A stretch of 64,000 nucleotides of DNA, from NCBI RefSeq assembly GCF_921292975.1, contig NZ_CAKLCM010000002.1:1984001-2048000 (forward strand), written 5' to 3'. The notes under the pieces were generated by a model. The model ran no database searches. It had not been told where the DNA came from and worked only from the letters and a program-made list of their open reading frames with translations. This stretch comes from Vibrio hippocampi. Lineage in GTDB: Bacteria > Pseudomonadota > Gammaproteobacteria > Enterobacterales > Vibrionaceae. Made by a program: the position numbers and the translations under genes. How positions within the stretch are numbered: position 1 is the first letter of the stretch; the number at the start of each line of letters is the position of its first letter. Positions 8,439 through 19,758 of the stretch are shown here, in pieces.

Positions 8439-10328
8439 TTACAGAACCAGACGGCGAATGTCACTTAGACAACCGTTTAGGTAGGTAATAAAGCGAGCAC
8501 CTTCAGCACCATCGATCACGCGGTGATCGTAAGACAGTGATAATGGCAGTTGTAGACGCGGCTCAAATTCTTTGCCGTTCCATACTGGTTTCATCTCAGA
8601 CTTAGAAACACCAAGGATACCCACTTCTGGTGCGTTTACGATTGGAGTAAACGCTGTACCACCGATACCGCCAAGGCTTGAGATAGTGAAACAACCACCC
8701 TGCATATCAGCCGCTGTTAGCTTACCAGCACGTGCTTTCTTAGATACCGCCATTAGCTCTTCAGAAAGATCGTAAATGCCTTTTTTGTTCACGTCTTTAA
8801 ATACTGGAACAACAAGACCATTTGGCGTATCCACTGCGATACCTACGTTCACATACTTCTTCAGAATTAGGCTTTCACCATCTTCAGATAGCGATGAGTT
8901 AAACGCTGGGAAGGCTTCTAGTGCTTTCGCGACGGCTTTCATGATGAACACTAGTGGCGTGATCTTCATACCAGAGTCTTTCTTCGCTTCAATCGCATTT
9001 TGCTCTTTACGGAATCTCTCGAGTTCAGTGATATCTGCGTTATCCCACTGAGTAACATGCGGGATCATTACCCAGTTACGGTGAAGGTTAGCACCAGAGA
9101 TCTTCTTAATACGAGACAGAGGCTTAGTTTCAGTTTCACCAAACTTACTAAAGTCGATGTTAGGCCAAGGCAGTAGACCAAGTGCGCTGCCATCACCTTT
9201 ACCTGATGCCGCAGCACCAGACTCAAGGCGTTTCAGCGCCTCTTTCACATAACTTTGAACGTCTTCTTTAAGGATACGGCTCTTACGACCAGACCCTTTA
9301 ACCTTGGAAAGGTTAACGCCAAATTCACGCGCTAGACGACGAACCACCGGAGACGCGTGTGCGTACTCATTGTTCTCTTTGAAATCACCTGCCGTAGCTG
9401 GTGCTGCTGGCGCTTCAGCTTTAGCCGCTGCCACAGGAGCAGGTGCCGCAGCAGATGGTGCTGCTTGCGCTGGAGCCGCTGCTGGTGCTGCACCCGCAAC
9501 TTCAAATACCATGATTAGAGAGCCAGTAGAAACCTTGTCGCCTTCTGCTACTTTGATCTCTTTCACTGTACCAGAGAACGGCGCTGGAACTTCCATTGAA
9601 GCTTTGTCGCCTTCTACGGCGATTAGAGATTGCTCTTCTTCAACCGTATCACCAACCGATACCATGATTTCAGTCACTTCAACTTCATCGCCACCGATAT
9701 CAGGTACATTAACTTCTTGTACTGCTGATGCGGCAGGCACTGCTGGAGCTGCTTCTGCTACAGGGGCAGTTGCCGCTGGTGAGCCAGAGCCTGCAACTTC
9801 AAATACCATGATAAGTGAACCGGTTGTCACTTTGTCACCAGCTGCAACTTTGATCTCTTTCAGAGTACCTGCGAATGGTGCTGGCACTTCCATCGACGCT
9901 TTGTCACCTTCAACCGTCAGAAGAGACTGCTCTTCTTCAATGCTGTCGCCAACCGCAACCATGATTTCAGTGACTTCAACTTCATCACCGCCGATGTCTG
10001 GAACATTAACTTGTTTCAATTCTGCCGCTGCTGCCGCCGCAGGAGCTGCTACTGGAGCTGCTTCTGCCGCAGGAGCAGGTGCAGCAGTAGCTGCACCCTC
10101 GGCTTCGAAAGTCATAATGAGTGAACCAGTAGAAACCGTGTCGCCTTCAGCCACTTTGATTTCTTTAACGATACCCGCTTGAGAGGCTGGAACTTCCATT
10201 GAAGCCTTATCGCCTTCAACAGTGATCAGAGACTGCTCTTCTTCAACCTTGTCACCAACGCTTACAAGAATCTCAGTAACTTCAACCTCATCCGCACCGA
10301 TGTCTGGTACATTAATTTCGATTGCCAT
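8439..10328 (-). CDS. aceF: Pyruvate dehydrogenase E2, dihydrolipoamide acetyltransferase
   Basis: Core of the pyruvate dehydrogenase complex; transfers acetyl from lipoyl arms to CoA. The 629-residue protein has three tandem lipoyl domains with modified lysines at about 41, 143 and 242 (each GDKASMEVP), joined by Ala/Pro-rich linkers, then a peripheral-subunit-binding domain (about 325-360) and a catalytic domain (about 400-629) ending in [11 protein letters not shown] with the active-site histidine at 602. Architecture and length match E. coli AceF (630). The repeats are also similar at DNA level. It lies 19 nt downstream of aceE. Confidence 0.97.
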   Translation of the reverse strand: MAIEINVPDIGADEVEVTEILVSVGDKVEEEQSLITVEGDKASMEVPASQAGIVKEIKVAEGDTVSTGSLIMTFEAEGAATAAPAPAAEAAPVAAPAAAAAAELKQVNVPDIGGDEVEVTEIMVAVGDSIEEEQSLLTVEGDKASMEVPAPFAGTLKEIKVAAGDKVTTGSLIMVFEVAGSGSPAATAPVAEAAPAVPAASAVQEVNVPDIGGDEVEVTEIMVSVGDTVEEEQSLIAVEGDKASMEVPAPFSGTVKEIKVAEGDKVSTGSLIMVFEVAGAAPAAAPAQAAPSAAAPAPVAAAKAEAPAAPATAGDFKENNEYAHASPVVRRLAREFGVNLSKVKGSGRKSRILKEDVQSYVKEALKRLESGAAASGKGDGSALGLLPWPNIDFSKFGETETKPLSRIKKISGANLHRNWVMIPHVTQWDNADITELERFRKEQNAIEAKKDSGMKITPLVFIMKAVAKALEAFPAFNSSLSEDGESLILKKYVNVGIAVDTPNGLVVPVFKDVNKKGIYDLSEELMAVSKKARAGKLTAADMQGGCFTISSLGGIGGTAFTPIVNAPEVGILGVSKSEMKPVWNGKEFEPRLQLPLSLSYDHRVIDGAEGARFITYLNGCLSDIRRLVL

Positions 10329-10347
10329 TTCTTATCTACCTTCTTAA

Positions 10348-13014
10348 TTAAGCGTATAGCGGGTTAGTTTTCTCAGTGTCGATGTCGAACTTCTTGATTG
10401 CTTCTGCAATCACAGACTTTTCAACTTCGCCACGTTTCGCTAGTTCAGTTAGCGCTGCAACTACCACGTAACCTGCGTTCACTTCGAAGTGACGACGTAG
10501 GTTTTCACGACTGTCTGAACGACCAAAGCCGTCAGTACCTAGAACTTTATAAGACTCAGCAGGAATGTATGCACGAACCTGCTCTGCGTAGTTCTTCATG
10601 TAGTCAGTAGCTGCGATCGCTGGCTCAGTACCCATGACTTGCTCAATGTAAGGAACTTGCGCTTCAGCTTCTGGGTGAAGCATGTTGAAACGCTCTGCCG
10701 CTTGACCGTCACGAGTCACTTCGTTGAATGAGGTTACAGAGTAAACATCAGACGCTACGCCGTACTCATCGCTTAGGATTTGAGCTGCTTTACGTACTTC
10801 GTTCATGATAGTACCTGAACTCATTAGCTGAACTTTACCTTTCGCGCCCGTGTAAGTTTCTAACTTGTAGATACCTTTACGGATGCCTTCTTCCGCGCCT
10901 TCTGGCATGGCTGGCATGGCGTAGTTTTCGTTCATCAGCGTTAGGTAGTAGAACACGTTCTCTTGGTTCTCACCGTACATGCGACGGATACCGTCTTGCA
11001 TGATTACCGCAACTTCGTAAGCGAATGTTGGGTCGTAAGAAATACAGTTTGGAACCGTACCCGCCATGATGTGCGAGTGACCGTCTTCGTGCTGTAGACC
11101 TTCACCGTTTAGCGTTGTACGACCAGCAGTAGCACCCAATAGGAAACCACGAGCTTGTTGGTCGCCTGCCATCCACGCCATGTCGCCAACACGTTGGAAG
11201 CCGAACATTGAGTAGTAGATGTAGAACGGAATCATTGGTAGGTCGTTTGTCGAGTATGACGTTGCCGCTGCAACCCATGAAGACATAGCACCTAGCTCGT
11301 TGATACCTTCTTGTAGTACCTGACCTGACGTTGCTTCTTTGTAGTAAGAAACGATGTCACGGTCTTGAGGTGTGTAGTTCTGGCCGTGCGGGTTGTAGAT
11401 ACCGATTTGACGGAACAAACCTTCCATACCAAATGTACGAGCTTCGTCGGCAATGATTGGAACGATGTTCTTACCGATGCTCTTGTTCTTAAGTAGCACG
11501 TTTAGAGCACGCACAAATGCCATAGTCGAAGAAATATCACGCTTCTGTTCTTCTAGTAGCGGCTTAAATTCTTCTAGCTCAGGAACCACTAGGTCTTGAG
11601 TGAAGTTTGGCAGACGCTGTGGCGTGTAACCGTGGAGTGCTTTACGACGAGCGTGTAGGTAATCGTACTCTTTTGAACCTTCTTCAAGTTTCAGGTACGG
11701 AAGTTCTTTCACTGCTTCATCAGTTAGGATGTCTTGAAGACCTAGACGATCACGTAGGTGTAGTACGTGTGTCATATCCATCTTCTTAACTTGGTGAGCG
11801 ATGTTCTTACCTTCCGCTGCTTCACCCATGCCGTAACCTTTAACCGTCTTAGCTAGGATCACAGTTGGACGACCTTTGGTCTGCTCTGCGTTTTTGTATG
11901 CTGCGTAAAGTTTAGAAGACTCGTGACCACCACGCTTAAGTGCGAAGATTTCGTCGTCAGTCATGTCTGCTACAAGTGCAGCCGTTTCTGGATATTTACC
12001 AAAGAAGTGCTCACGTACGTACGCGCCATCTTTCGCTTTAAATGTCTGATAGTCGCCATCGATAGTTTCGTTCATAAGCTGTAGCAGCTTACCCGTGGTA
12101 TCTTTAGCAAGTAGTGAATCCCAGTTGTTACCCCAGATGACTTTCACTACGTTCCAACCTGCACCTTTGAATAGACCTTCAAGTTCTTGAATGATCTTAC
12201 CGTTACCCATTACAGGACCGTCTAGGCGCTGTAGGTTACAGTTGATTAGGAAACATAGGTTGTCTAGCTTCTCACGCGCAGCGAAAGAAATCGCACCACG
12301 TGATTCTGGCTCATCCATCTCACCGTCACCTAGGAACGCGTATACGCGCTGCTCAGACGTGTCTTTCATGCCACGACCGTCTAGGTACTTAAGGAAACGA
12401 GCTTGATAGATCGCAGAGATTGGACCTAGACCCATAGAGACAGTAGGGAACTGCCAGAACTCAGGCATCAGTTTAGGGTGTGGGTATGATGGGATACCTT
12501 TACCGTCTACTTCTTGACGGAAGTTGTCTAGCTGGTCTTCAGTTAGACGACCTTCAACGAATGCACGTGAGTAGATACCTGGAGAGATATGACCTTGATA
12601 GTAAACGAGGTCGCCACCGTCTTTCTCGTTTGGAGCACGGAAGAAGTGGTTAAAACATGTTTCATAGAAGGCTGCTGAAGATTGGAAAGATGCCATGTGG
12701 CCACCCAGCTCCAAATCCTTTTTAGAAGCACGCAGAACAATCATTACTGCGTTCCAACGAATGATGGCACGAATACGGCGCTCAAGCGTTGTGTCACCAG
12801 GGTAAGCTGGTTCCTGATCGGCTGGAATTGTATTGATGTAGTTGGTTGTAATGCCTGTTGGCATATCAACACCATCTAGACGAGCTTTATCTAGCACTTG
12901 TTCAAGTAAGAATTGAGCACGTTCTACACCTTCTTCTTTCACTACAGATTCAAGTGCTTGTAACCACTCTTGCGTTTCCAGTGCATCAACGTCATGTTTC
13001 ATGACTTCAGACAT
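10348..13014 (-). CDS. aceE: Pyruvate dehydrogenase E1, homodimeric type
   Basis: Thiamine-diphosphate enzyme that decarboxylates pyruvate and acetylates the E2 lipoyl arm. The 888-residue protein matches the length of E. coli AceE (887) and has the ThDP-binding GDGEMDEPES...NCN motif, along with the EARTFGMEGLFRQIG and LGATAGRTTLNGEGLQHEDGHS regions typical of this family. It follows pdhR by 49 nt and precedes aceF, in the standard operon order. Confidence 0.97.
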   Translation of the reverse strand: MSEVMKHDVDALETQEWLQALESVVKEEGVERAQFLLEQVLDKARLDGVDMPTGITTNYINTIPADQEPAYPGDTTLERRIRAIIRWNAVMIVLRASKKDLELGGHMASFQSSAAFYETCFNHFFRAPNEKDGGDLVYYQGHISPGIYSRAFVEGRLTEDQLDNFRQEVDGKGIPSYPHPKLMPEFWQFPTVSMGLGPISAIYQARFLKYLDGRGMKDTSEQRVYAFLGDGEMDEPESRGAISFAAREKLDNLCFLINCNLQRLDGPVMGNGKIIQELEGLFKGAGWNVVKVIWGNNWDSLLAKDTTGKLLQLMNETIDGDYQTFKAKDGAYVREHFFGKYPETAALVADMTDDEIFALKRGGHESSKLYAAYKNAEQTKGRPTVILAKTVKGYGMGEAAEGKNIAHQVKKMDMTHVLHLRDRLGLQDILTDEAVKELPYLKLEEGSKEYDYLHARRKALHGYTPQRLPNFTQDLVVPELEEFKPLLEEQKRDISSTMAFVRALNVLLKNKSIGKNIVPIIADEARTFGMEGLFRQIGIYNPHGQNYTPQDRDIVSYYKEATSGQVLQEGINELGAMSSWVAAATSYSTNDLPMIPFYIYYSMFGFQRVGDMAWMAGDQQARGFLLGATAGRTTLNGEGLQHEDGHSHIMAGTVPNCISYDPTFAYEVAVIMQDGIRRMYGENQENVFYYLTLMNENYAMPAMPEGAEEGIRKGIYKLETYTGAKGKVQLMSSGTIMNEVRKAAQILSDEYGVASDVYSVTSFNEVTRDGQAAERFNMLHPEAEAQVPYIEQVMGTEPAIAATDYMKNYAEQVRAYIPAESYKVLGTDGFGRSDSRENLRRHFEVNAGYVVVAALTELAKRGEVEKSVIAEAIKKFDIDTEKTNPLYA

Positions 13015-13063
13015 GGCGATCTATCCTTTTGGTTTGGGATCTACTGACATGTACCAACCCGCA

Positions 13064-13834
13064 TTATTGCGGATCGTTACCCTGTTGAATTCGTCTTAGA
13101 GAACGCTCTCTCCGAGAATCTTCTCTAGTCAAATCCAACAATGTTTCTTCAATGTAAGCTAAATGAGAATGCGACATTTCTCGGGCTTTTTCTGGCTCCC
13201 CAGAAACAATCGCTTCAACAATATTAGCTCGGTGTATACTGACTTTTTCGACCGCTTCATCACGGCGATGTAATAGCTTTAAGTTTTGTAAGACATTCTG
13301 CTCTAACAGAGGCGCTAAACTTCTTATAATATGCAGTAAAACTACATTATGAGCAGCCTCGGTAAGCGCAATTAGGAATGCCATTACAGCAGAAGCTTCA
13401 GCTTCAACGTCCCCCGCCTTTTGGGCTAAACAAATATGTTTAAGGCACGTTTCTATTTGAGCAAAATCTTCTTCCGTACCGCGCAACGCTGCAAAATACG
13501 CAGAGATGCCTTCCATTGCATGACGAGCTTCAAGCAAATCTAGACGGGTTTCATTATGTGAAGACAAGAGTTCCAATAAAGGATCGGAAAAACTTTTCCA
13601 AATGTTTTCACTAATGAATGTGCCACCTCCTTGGCGACGAGTAAGCAGGCGCTTAGCTTCTAAACGCTGAATGGCTTCTCGAACGGAAGGGCGAGACACA
13701 TCGAACTGCTTTGCTAGTTCTCGCTCAGGAGGAAGTTGCTGGCCCGGGGAGAGTATTCCCTCTACTATCAGTCGTTCTAGCTCCTGTTCAATCACATCGG
13801 CTAATTTCGGCTGACGAATCCTTTGATAAGCCAT
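13064..13834 (-). CDS. pdhR: PdhR, pyruvate-responsive GntR/FadR-family repressor
   Basis: Repressor of the pyruvate dehydrogenase operon, released by pyruvate. The 256-residue protein has an N-terminal winged helix ([27 protein letters not shown], about 35-60) and a C-terminal all-helical FCD ligand domain ending in [12 protein letters not shown]. The ATG at 13834 is favoured over an in-frame TTG two codons upstream because homology ([10 protein letters not shown]) begins there and GGTAGG precedes it. A perfect operator lies 30 bp upstream, implying autoregulation of the whole operon. Confidence 0.95.
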   Translation of the reverse strand: MAYQRIRQPKLADVIEQELERLIVEGILSPGQQLPPERELAKQFDVSRPSVREAIQRLEAKRLLTRRQGGGTFISENIWKSFSDPLLELLSSHNETRLDLLEARHAMEGISAYFAALRGTEEDFAQIETCLKHICLAQKAGDVEAEASAVMAFLIALTEAAHNVVLLHIIRSLAPLLEQNVLQNLKLLHRRDEAVEKVSIHRANIVEAIVSGEPEKAREMSHSHLAYIEETLLDLTREDSRRERSLRRIQQGNDPQ

Positions 13835-13863
13835 AGGCAAAAACCTACCTTTCTCTCACTGTG

Positions 13864-13880
13864 AATTGGTATTACCAATT
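13864..13880. promoter_or_regulatory. PdhR operator
   Basis: Perfect palindrome AATTGGTATTACCAATT, matching the known PdhR box ATTGGTNNNACCAAT, 30 bp upstream of pdhR. Confidence 0.9.
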
Positions 13881-13932
13881 TCAAGATGGGGTAAAAATTA
13901 ACACATTTAAAACAGTGATGTCTAGAGAAAAA

Positions 13933-13946
13933 TTGATTCAAATCAT
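13933..13946. promoter_or_regulatory. Candidate FNR site
   Basis: TTGATTCAAATCAT matches the FNR consensus TTGATNNNNATCAA at 9 of 10 fixed positions. It lies about 100 bp upstream of pdhR, where anaerobic control of pyruvate dehydrogenase would make sense. Not proven by sequence alone. Confidence 0.5.
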
Positions 13947-14450
13947 AGAACGAGCCTCGCGTTAACACTAATTAAACATAAGTTCATTAAAACGCCAACA
14001 CCAAAGGTCATACCAATTACAATATTTCAACCACGGAGCAATTGTCTGACAAATAAAATTGTTTAAAATCAACAACAAGCGGGCATGGCACATCTTTACC
14101 CCACAAAAATGCTGTAAAATCATAAACTAAATCTTTGGGAGAAAGTCGTAATATTTTGGAAAACAAAATAAATATTACAAATAACCCGAACCGACTTGTT
14201 CTTTATGCCGATTTTGTAACCATTTGATTAAACGAAAAAACCAATACCTCTTTGGGGCTAAATACCAATGCAACACTTCGCATAATACGTAACGTACTCC
14301 TGCTTCACTGTTACCCAACACGCAAATTACGCTCTTCAGTGATATTCCATAAGATTGGTACCAAACCAAGACCGTCATTTCGCTTTTTCTATCGAGCGCG
14401 CTTCATCGGTATTTATTGTTTTTAGCCCCTAAGTACGTCGAAAACTTGAA
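13947..14450. other. Non-coding gap between pdhR and ampD
   Basis: About 500 bp with no recognised gene. A minus-strand open frame of 67 codons (14175-14378) matches no family I know and I do not call it. The right half contains an imperfect inverted repeat (14247-14275 and 14405-14436), described in the findings. The upstream half probably holds distal pdhR promoter elements. Confidence 0.5.
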
Positions 14451-15050
14451 TCACTTTTCAATTTGGTCGAGTTTCATCGCCGCTCTATAACGAACCCAGT
14501 CAAAACTCAGACCGGGATCGGTTTTACGCAGCGGTGCAATATACTGATGACCCGTAATGCGCTGAGAAGTAATTTGAGGATAGTCGGTGGTGATGGCGCG
14601 AGTGAGTGTCGATAGGCTCTGATACTGCTGCTGCGTATATGAAGTAAATTCCGTTCCCTCTAGTTCAATACCGATAGAGTAATCATTGCATCGCTCGCGA
14701 CCAGCAAAGCTCGATTGTCCGGCATGCCAAGCTCTATGTTTAAAAGAGACAAACTGAACCACCTCACCACATCGCCTGATCAAACAGTGAGCCGATACTC
14801 TCATCGGCTTAATCACTTTAAAGAATGGATGCAAATCTTGATCTAGAGTGCCCTGAAAAAAGGCTTCGATATGAGGACCTCCAAATTGCCCCGGAGGTAG
14901 ACTAATATTATGAATCACCAACAAAGAAACATCCTGCTGGACAGGACGAGCATCAAAGTGGGGACTGGGTACATGCCTAGCTGCTTTATACCAGCCTTTA
15001 GCATCTATTTGCTTATTCACGGTTGTGGTCGACGCGAGTTCGATAGCCAT
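14451..15050 (-). CDS. ampD: AmpD, 1,6-anhydro-N-acetylmuramyl-L-alanine amidase
   Basis: Cytoplasmic zinc amidase that recycles muropeptides by cutting anhydroMurNAc from the peptide; its loss raises ampC-type beta-lactamase expression in species with AmpR. The 199-residue protein has an N-acetylmuramoyl amidase-2 fold with zinc ligands at about His47 (VIHNISLPPG), His168 and Asp178 (GHQYIAPLRKTDPG). The frame is open upstream to 15422, over nadC, but homology starts near MAIELAS at 15050. It is divergent from nadC, 139 bp apart. About 15 residues longer at the N-terminus than E. coli AmpD. Confidence 0.92.
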   Translation of the reverse strand: MAIELASTTTVNKQIDAKGWYKAARHVPSPHFDARPVQQDVSLLVIHNISLPPGQFGGPHIEAFFQGTLDQDLHPFFKVIKPMRVSAHCLIRRCGEVVQFVSFKHRAWHAGQSSFAGRERCNDYSIGIELEGTEFTSYTQQQYQSLSTLTRAITTDYPQITSQRITGHQYIAPLRKTDPGLSFDWVRYRAAMKLDQIEK

Positions 15051-15105
15051 ATTGACACTTATCCACCATAGTTGTTGATGTGAAGGAGAGATAGCACAGC
15101 AATAA

Positions 15106-16080
<975 letters not shown>

Positions 16081-16110
16081 TCATCGAACACAAAGTTAGA
16101 ACCTAAACCA

Positions 16111-16137
16111 AGAGGCGTTTCTACGCCTCTTTTTTTC
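16111..16137 (+). terminator. nadC terminator
   Basis: AGAGGCG / CGCCTCT arms (16111-16117, 16124-16130) followed by seven T residues. Confidence 0.88.
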
Positions 16138-16340
16138 TCATTCTCATATTCATCGCAGTTGACTCACACATCCCCCTCAAGTTGTAAAACTCGAACTTTC
16201 TAGCCAATCACAAATAATCATTGTTAGTTTCAACGCTAATCTGATTAGTGCGTCCTCGATCGTAAGCTGTACTCAAGGTGATTCTCTGTTTGATAACAAA
16301 TACGTAATTTTTCCTTACCAACAATGCGGGGAAATACATT

Positions 16341-16763
16341 ATGTATCGAATCAAATCAAACCTTGGCTTCACTCTGATCGAACTCATGATCGTAGTGACT
16401 ATCATTGGCGTTTTATCAGCCGTGGCGATCCCCAGTTATCAAGGCTATATATTAAAAAGTGAAGCAACGTCTGCCCTAGCCTCACTTTCTGCCCTCAAAA
16501 CCCAATCTGAGTATTATGTGTTGCAACATGGGAAATTCCCCTCATCGGGTGATCTTACTATTCCAAGCTCTTTATCATCCTCCATCACGACGACCTCCTC
16601 TAGCATTGATTCTTCCGGGGAGCTGATTTTTACCTTTAGTGCTTCAGCAAATAGCCAATTAGCAGGACAAACCATTCGTCTTAAGCGCAGTGCCGATGGT
16701 GATTGGGTATGCGAGAGCCAATTTACCAATACAGCAGCTGTACTCAGTCGTTGTGAGAATTAA
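16341..16763 (+). CDS. pilA: PilA, type IVa major pilin
   Basis: Precursor of the type IV pilus subunit used for surface attachment, chitin interaction and DNA uptake in vibrios. The 140-residue precursor has a nine-residue leader ending in glycine, then the mature N-terminus [20 protein letters not shown], with Phe+1 and Glu+5 as required for PilD cleavage, methylation and assembly. Two cysteines near the C-terminus (CES and RCEN) probably form the D-loop disulfide. The Ser/Thr-rich middle is typical of the variable region. It heads the pilABCD cluster, 10 nt before pilB. Confidence 0.95.
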   Translation: MYRIKSNLGFTLIELMIVVTIIGVLSAVAIPSYQGYILKSEATSALASLSALKTQSEYYVLQHGKFPSSGDLTIPSSLSSSITTTSSSIDSSGELIFTFSASANSQLAGQTIRLKRSADGDWVCESQFTNTAAVLSRCEN

Positions 16764-16773
16764 GGGGTTAAGC

Positions 16774-18495
16774 ATGATGAACTCCAATCTCGCTTATCTA
16801 TTGTTTCAAGCCAATCTAATTTCCCAAGAGGGATTAACCCTACTCAAGCAAACCGTTGAGAAAGAGCAGTGTTCAGTTAATGAGAGCTTAGCTCGCTTGG
16901 GGATCATGTCTGAACATGAACTTCTGACCGAATTAGCCAAGCTCCTCGATCTACCTCTGATGACGATTCACCAATACAGCCCCCTCAAAATCTGTGAGCT
17001 TCAAGAGGTTAGTGCATTGATTTTTCATCATCAGGCTCTGCCAATCCTCTCAGATCACGCGAAAATAACCCTCGCTGTGTTTGATCCAACTCGTCCTGGT
17101 ATAGAGTCCGACTTTCAATTTGTTACCGGGCTAGAGACCTCTCTTGTGCTTGCTGATCGACAAGCGATTCAAGAGTGCATTAAAACGCTGCCGCATTATC
17201 AATCGAGCATAGAGTTAACCGATAATACGGCACTGACTGATCGCGAGCTTGAAGATCTAAGCCAACACACCAGCAATGATTCTGAACTCGATCCCAACTC
17301 AGACTCCAACTCTTCTCCAATTAGCCGTTTTATTCATTCCATCATCATTGATGCTATCAATAAACGCGCCTCTGATATTCATTTCGAGCCATGTGAAAAG
17401 AATTATCGTATTAGAATTCGCTGTGACGGATTGTTGTTTGAAGCTTACCAATTGGCTCACCATCTTCATCGTCGACTCAGTGCCAGAATCAAGGTCCTCG
17501 CCAGTCTTGATATCGCCGAGCGAAGGCGACCACAAGATGGGCGAATTAGGCTCAAGATCTCATCCTCTCGAAGCATAGATATTCGAGTTTCCACATTGCC
17601 TACTACATGGGGAGAAAAGATCGTTCTACGGCTTCTTTATGGCAGCGCCAATCAGCTCGAAATCGAACAACTCGGCTTAAATCAGCAACAACAAGAATGG
17701 TATCGAACAGCGCTAAAACAACCACAAGGCATGATCCTCGTTACCGGACCAACAGGAAGTGGAAAAACGGTATCACTTTATGCGGGATTGAATGCAATCA
17801 ATCAAACAGAGAAAAATATCCTAACCGCAGAGGACCCTGTTGAAATCAACCTGCATGGCGTCAATCAAGTTCAGATCAATCATGGGATCGAGTTTGGTTT
17901 TGCCCAAGCACTGCGTGCTTTTCTCAGGCAAGATCCCGATATCATTATGTTGGGTGAGGTTCGTGATAAAGAAACTGCCGAAATGGCATTACGTGCTGCT
18001 AATACCGGTCACTTGGTTCTAGCAACCTTACATACTAACTCCGCATTAGAAACCCTTGCACGCTTAAGTAGCATGGGAATCGATAGCTTCAATCTCGCCT
18101 CCGCACTCAATTTGGTCATATCTCAGAGACTGGTTCGCCGTTTATGTTCACACTGCAAACTGCCAATCCAACCGGACTGCCAACAACCACACTCTACGCG
18201 CTTCGATGCAAACCCCAAAGGATGCTCCCACTGTCACAAGGGCTATCTGGGTCGGGTCGGACTGTATGAACTGTTAATTATCACTCCCAAAATCATCGAA
18301 GCGATGAACCAGAAACTGCTACCGCACCAGATTGAGCAGATAGCTAAACAGGAAGGGTTTACCCCGATTTCTCACTCTGCCGCTCAACTCCTTGAATCAG
18401 GGATTACGAGTCAACAAGAACTACTCCGAGTCCTTGAGTTTTCTTTTGACTTGCAACTGCCCCGCTCACAAATAAACAATCCAACTAACACTTGA
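16774..18495 (+). CDS. pilB: PilB, type IV pilus assembly ATPase
   Basis: Hexameric cytoplasmic motor that polymerises the pilus. The 573-residue protein has an N-terminal GspE/MshEN domain, Walker A GPTGSGKT, the Asp box and Walker B LRQDPDIIMLGEVRD, the His box NTGHLVLATLHTN, and a C-terminal tetracysteine zinc site (CSHC and CSHC). The frame is open upstream into pilA, but the ATG at 16774, with AAGGGG 9 nt ahead, is the right start. The TGA overlaps an in-frame TTG for pilC. Confidence 0.95.
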   Translation: MMNSNLAYLLFQANLISQEGLTLLKQTVEKEQCSVNESLARLGIMSEHELLTELAKLLDLPLMTIHQYSPLKICELQEVSALIFHHQALPILSDHAKITLAVFDPTRPGIESDFQFVTGLETSLVLADRQAIQECIKTLPHYQSSIELTDNTALTDRELEDLSQHTSNDSELDPNSDSNSSPISRFIHSIIIDAINKRASDIHFEPCEKNYRIRIRCDGLLFEAYQLAHHLHRRLSARIKVLASLDIAERRRPQDGRIRLKISSSRSIDIRVSTLPTTWGEKIVLRLLYGSANQLEIEQLGLNQQQQEWYRTALKQPQGMILVTGPTGSGKTVSLYAGLNAINQTEKNILTAEDPVEINLHGVNQVQINHGIEFGFAQALRAFLRQDPDIIMLGEVRDKETAEMALRAANTGHLVLATLHTNSALETLARLSSMGIDSFNLASALNLVISQRLVRRLCSHCKLPIQPDCQQPHSTRFDANPKGCSHCHKGYLGRVGLYELLIITPKIIEAMNQKLLPHQIEQIAKQEGFTPISHSAAQLLESGITSQQELLRVLEFSFDLQLPRSQINNPTNT

Positions 18496-18503
18496 GTACG
18501 CCT

Positions 18504-19730
18504 ATGGCTGATACAGCATCAAATCCAATACAACTCTTCCACTGGGAAGGCTATGACAACAATGGTGTGACGCATCAAGGCGAGTGGTTTTCCTCATCCA
18601 GTGACGAACTGCAACAGCAATTACGTCAACATCGAATCGAGATGACAACCCTCTCTAAACGTCGCTTCTCCAAACTCAAGAGTGTATTTAACCCCGTCAA
18701 TCGCACCGATGTCACTCTGATCGCTAATCAACTCGCAACGATGCTTGAGGCTGGAGTGAATATTGACTATGCCATTAAGCTCATTGAGCACACTCATAAT
18801 AAATACAGCGTTAAATTATTGCTCTATCGACTCCATTGTAAGATAACGGCTGGACTTACCCTGTCAGAAGCACTGCGCGAGTTTCACACATGTTTTGATC
18901 AATTTTTTGTTCAGATGGTGACAACCGGAGAACAGACCGGAAAACTTAGTGAAACACTATGTCTTATCAATCTCTATCGAGAAAAACAGCAAATGATGCG
19001 GGCTAAAATCACCAAAGCCTTTATCTACCCGATAACGGTATTATTAGCTGCTGTCATCGTTTGTTACATTATGCTCACCAAAGTCATTCCACAGTTTGAG
19101 ACCATGTTCGCGCAATTCGATGCACCGCTGCCAAAACTGACTCAGACCGTGATCTACGCCTCTGCTTGGGTCAGCGCTCATGGAACCCACGCAGCAATGA
19201 TCATCGGGATAACCGTCACATTACTTGGGTTGATATATCGTCATCACTTAGCCACTCAGCGCCGAGTACATCACTATGTTTTAACACTGCCTCTATTTGG
19301 GTCACTATTATTAAAATCCATCGTCGTACAAGTTGCTCGAACTTTGGTTATCTGTACTCAGTCAGGCTTGCCTTTATTATCTGGATTGCAGCTAAGCTAT
19401 CAGTTACTCACCAATCGCTATGTTGCTGAGCAATTAAAACAGGTGGAAAGCGAAGTGAGCGCAGGCACCGCCATCCATTCAGCGATGCGAACAACACAAG
19501 CCTTTCCAGAAATGCTATTGCAAATGGTGATGATTGGAGAAGAATCAGGTCAGCTAGAAAAGACGCTTACGCACCTCATTCAACGTTATGAACTGGATAT
19601 CGAGCAAGTCGTTGATAATCTTAACCAAGTACTAGAACCTTTCATTGTGATTATTTTGGGCGTCATTATTGGCGGACTGGTATTGGCAATGTATCTCCCC
19701 CTCTTTAACTTATTGTCGGTATTAGGCTAA
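18504..19730 (+). CDS. pilC: PilC, type IV pilus inner-membrane platform protein
   Basis: Membrane platform that couples PilB/PilT to pilus assembly. The 408-residue protein has two T2SF domains (about 75-200 and 278-400) with three hydrophobic segments near 180-200, 235-255 and 385-405. The start ATG at 18504 is preferred to an in-frame TTG at 18492 that overlaps the pilB stop; the gap to pilB is 8 nt. Same length as the V. cholerae protein as I recall it. Confidence 0.94.
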   Translation: MADTASNPIQLFHWEGYDNNGVTHQGEWFSSSSDELQQQLRQHRIEMTTLSKRRFSKLKSVFNPVNRTDVTLIANQLATMLEAGVNIDYAIKLIEHTHNKYSVKLLLYRLHCKITAGLTLSEALREFHTCFDQFFVQMVTTGEQTGKLSETLCLINLYREKQQMMRAKITKAFIYPITVLLAAVIVCYIMLTKVIPQFETMFAQFDAPLPKLTQTVIYASAWVSAHGTHAAMIIGITVTLLGLIYRHHLATQRRVHHYVLTLPLFGSLLLKSIVVQVARTLVICTQSGLPLLSGLQLSYQLLTNRYVAEQLKQVESEVSAGTAIHSAMRTTQAFPEMLLQMVMIGEESGQLEKTLTHLIQRYELDIEQVVDNLNQVLEPFIVIILGVIIGGLVLAMYLPLFNLLSVLG

Positions 19731-19758
19731 GATAGTCGCAGTTTAAATTATTGACCTT

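Noticed and set aside
9304..10182. 292-codon open frame antisense to aceF
   Set aside because: Low-complexity Ala/Thr/Ser-rich translation mirrors the three lipoyl repeats of aceF on the other strand; no ribosome binding site or family match.
14175..14378. 67-codon minus-strand open frame between pdhR and ampD
   Set aside because: No recognised family and it crosses the inverted-repeat region; kept only as part of a non-coding note.
16141..16340. Sigma-54 promoter for pilA
   Set aside because: Searched for a TGGCAC-N5-TTGC-type sequence and found none convincing in the nadC-pilA gap.
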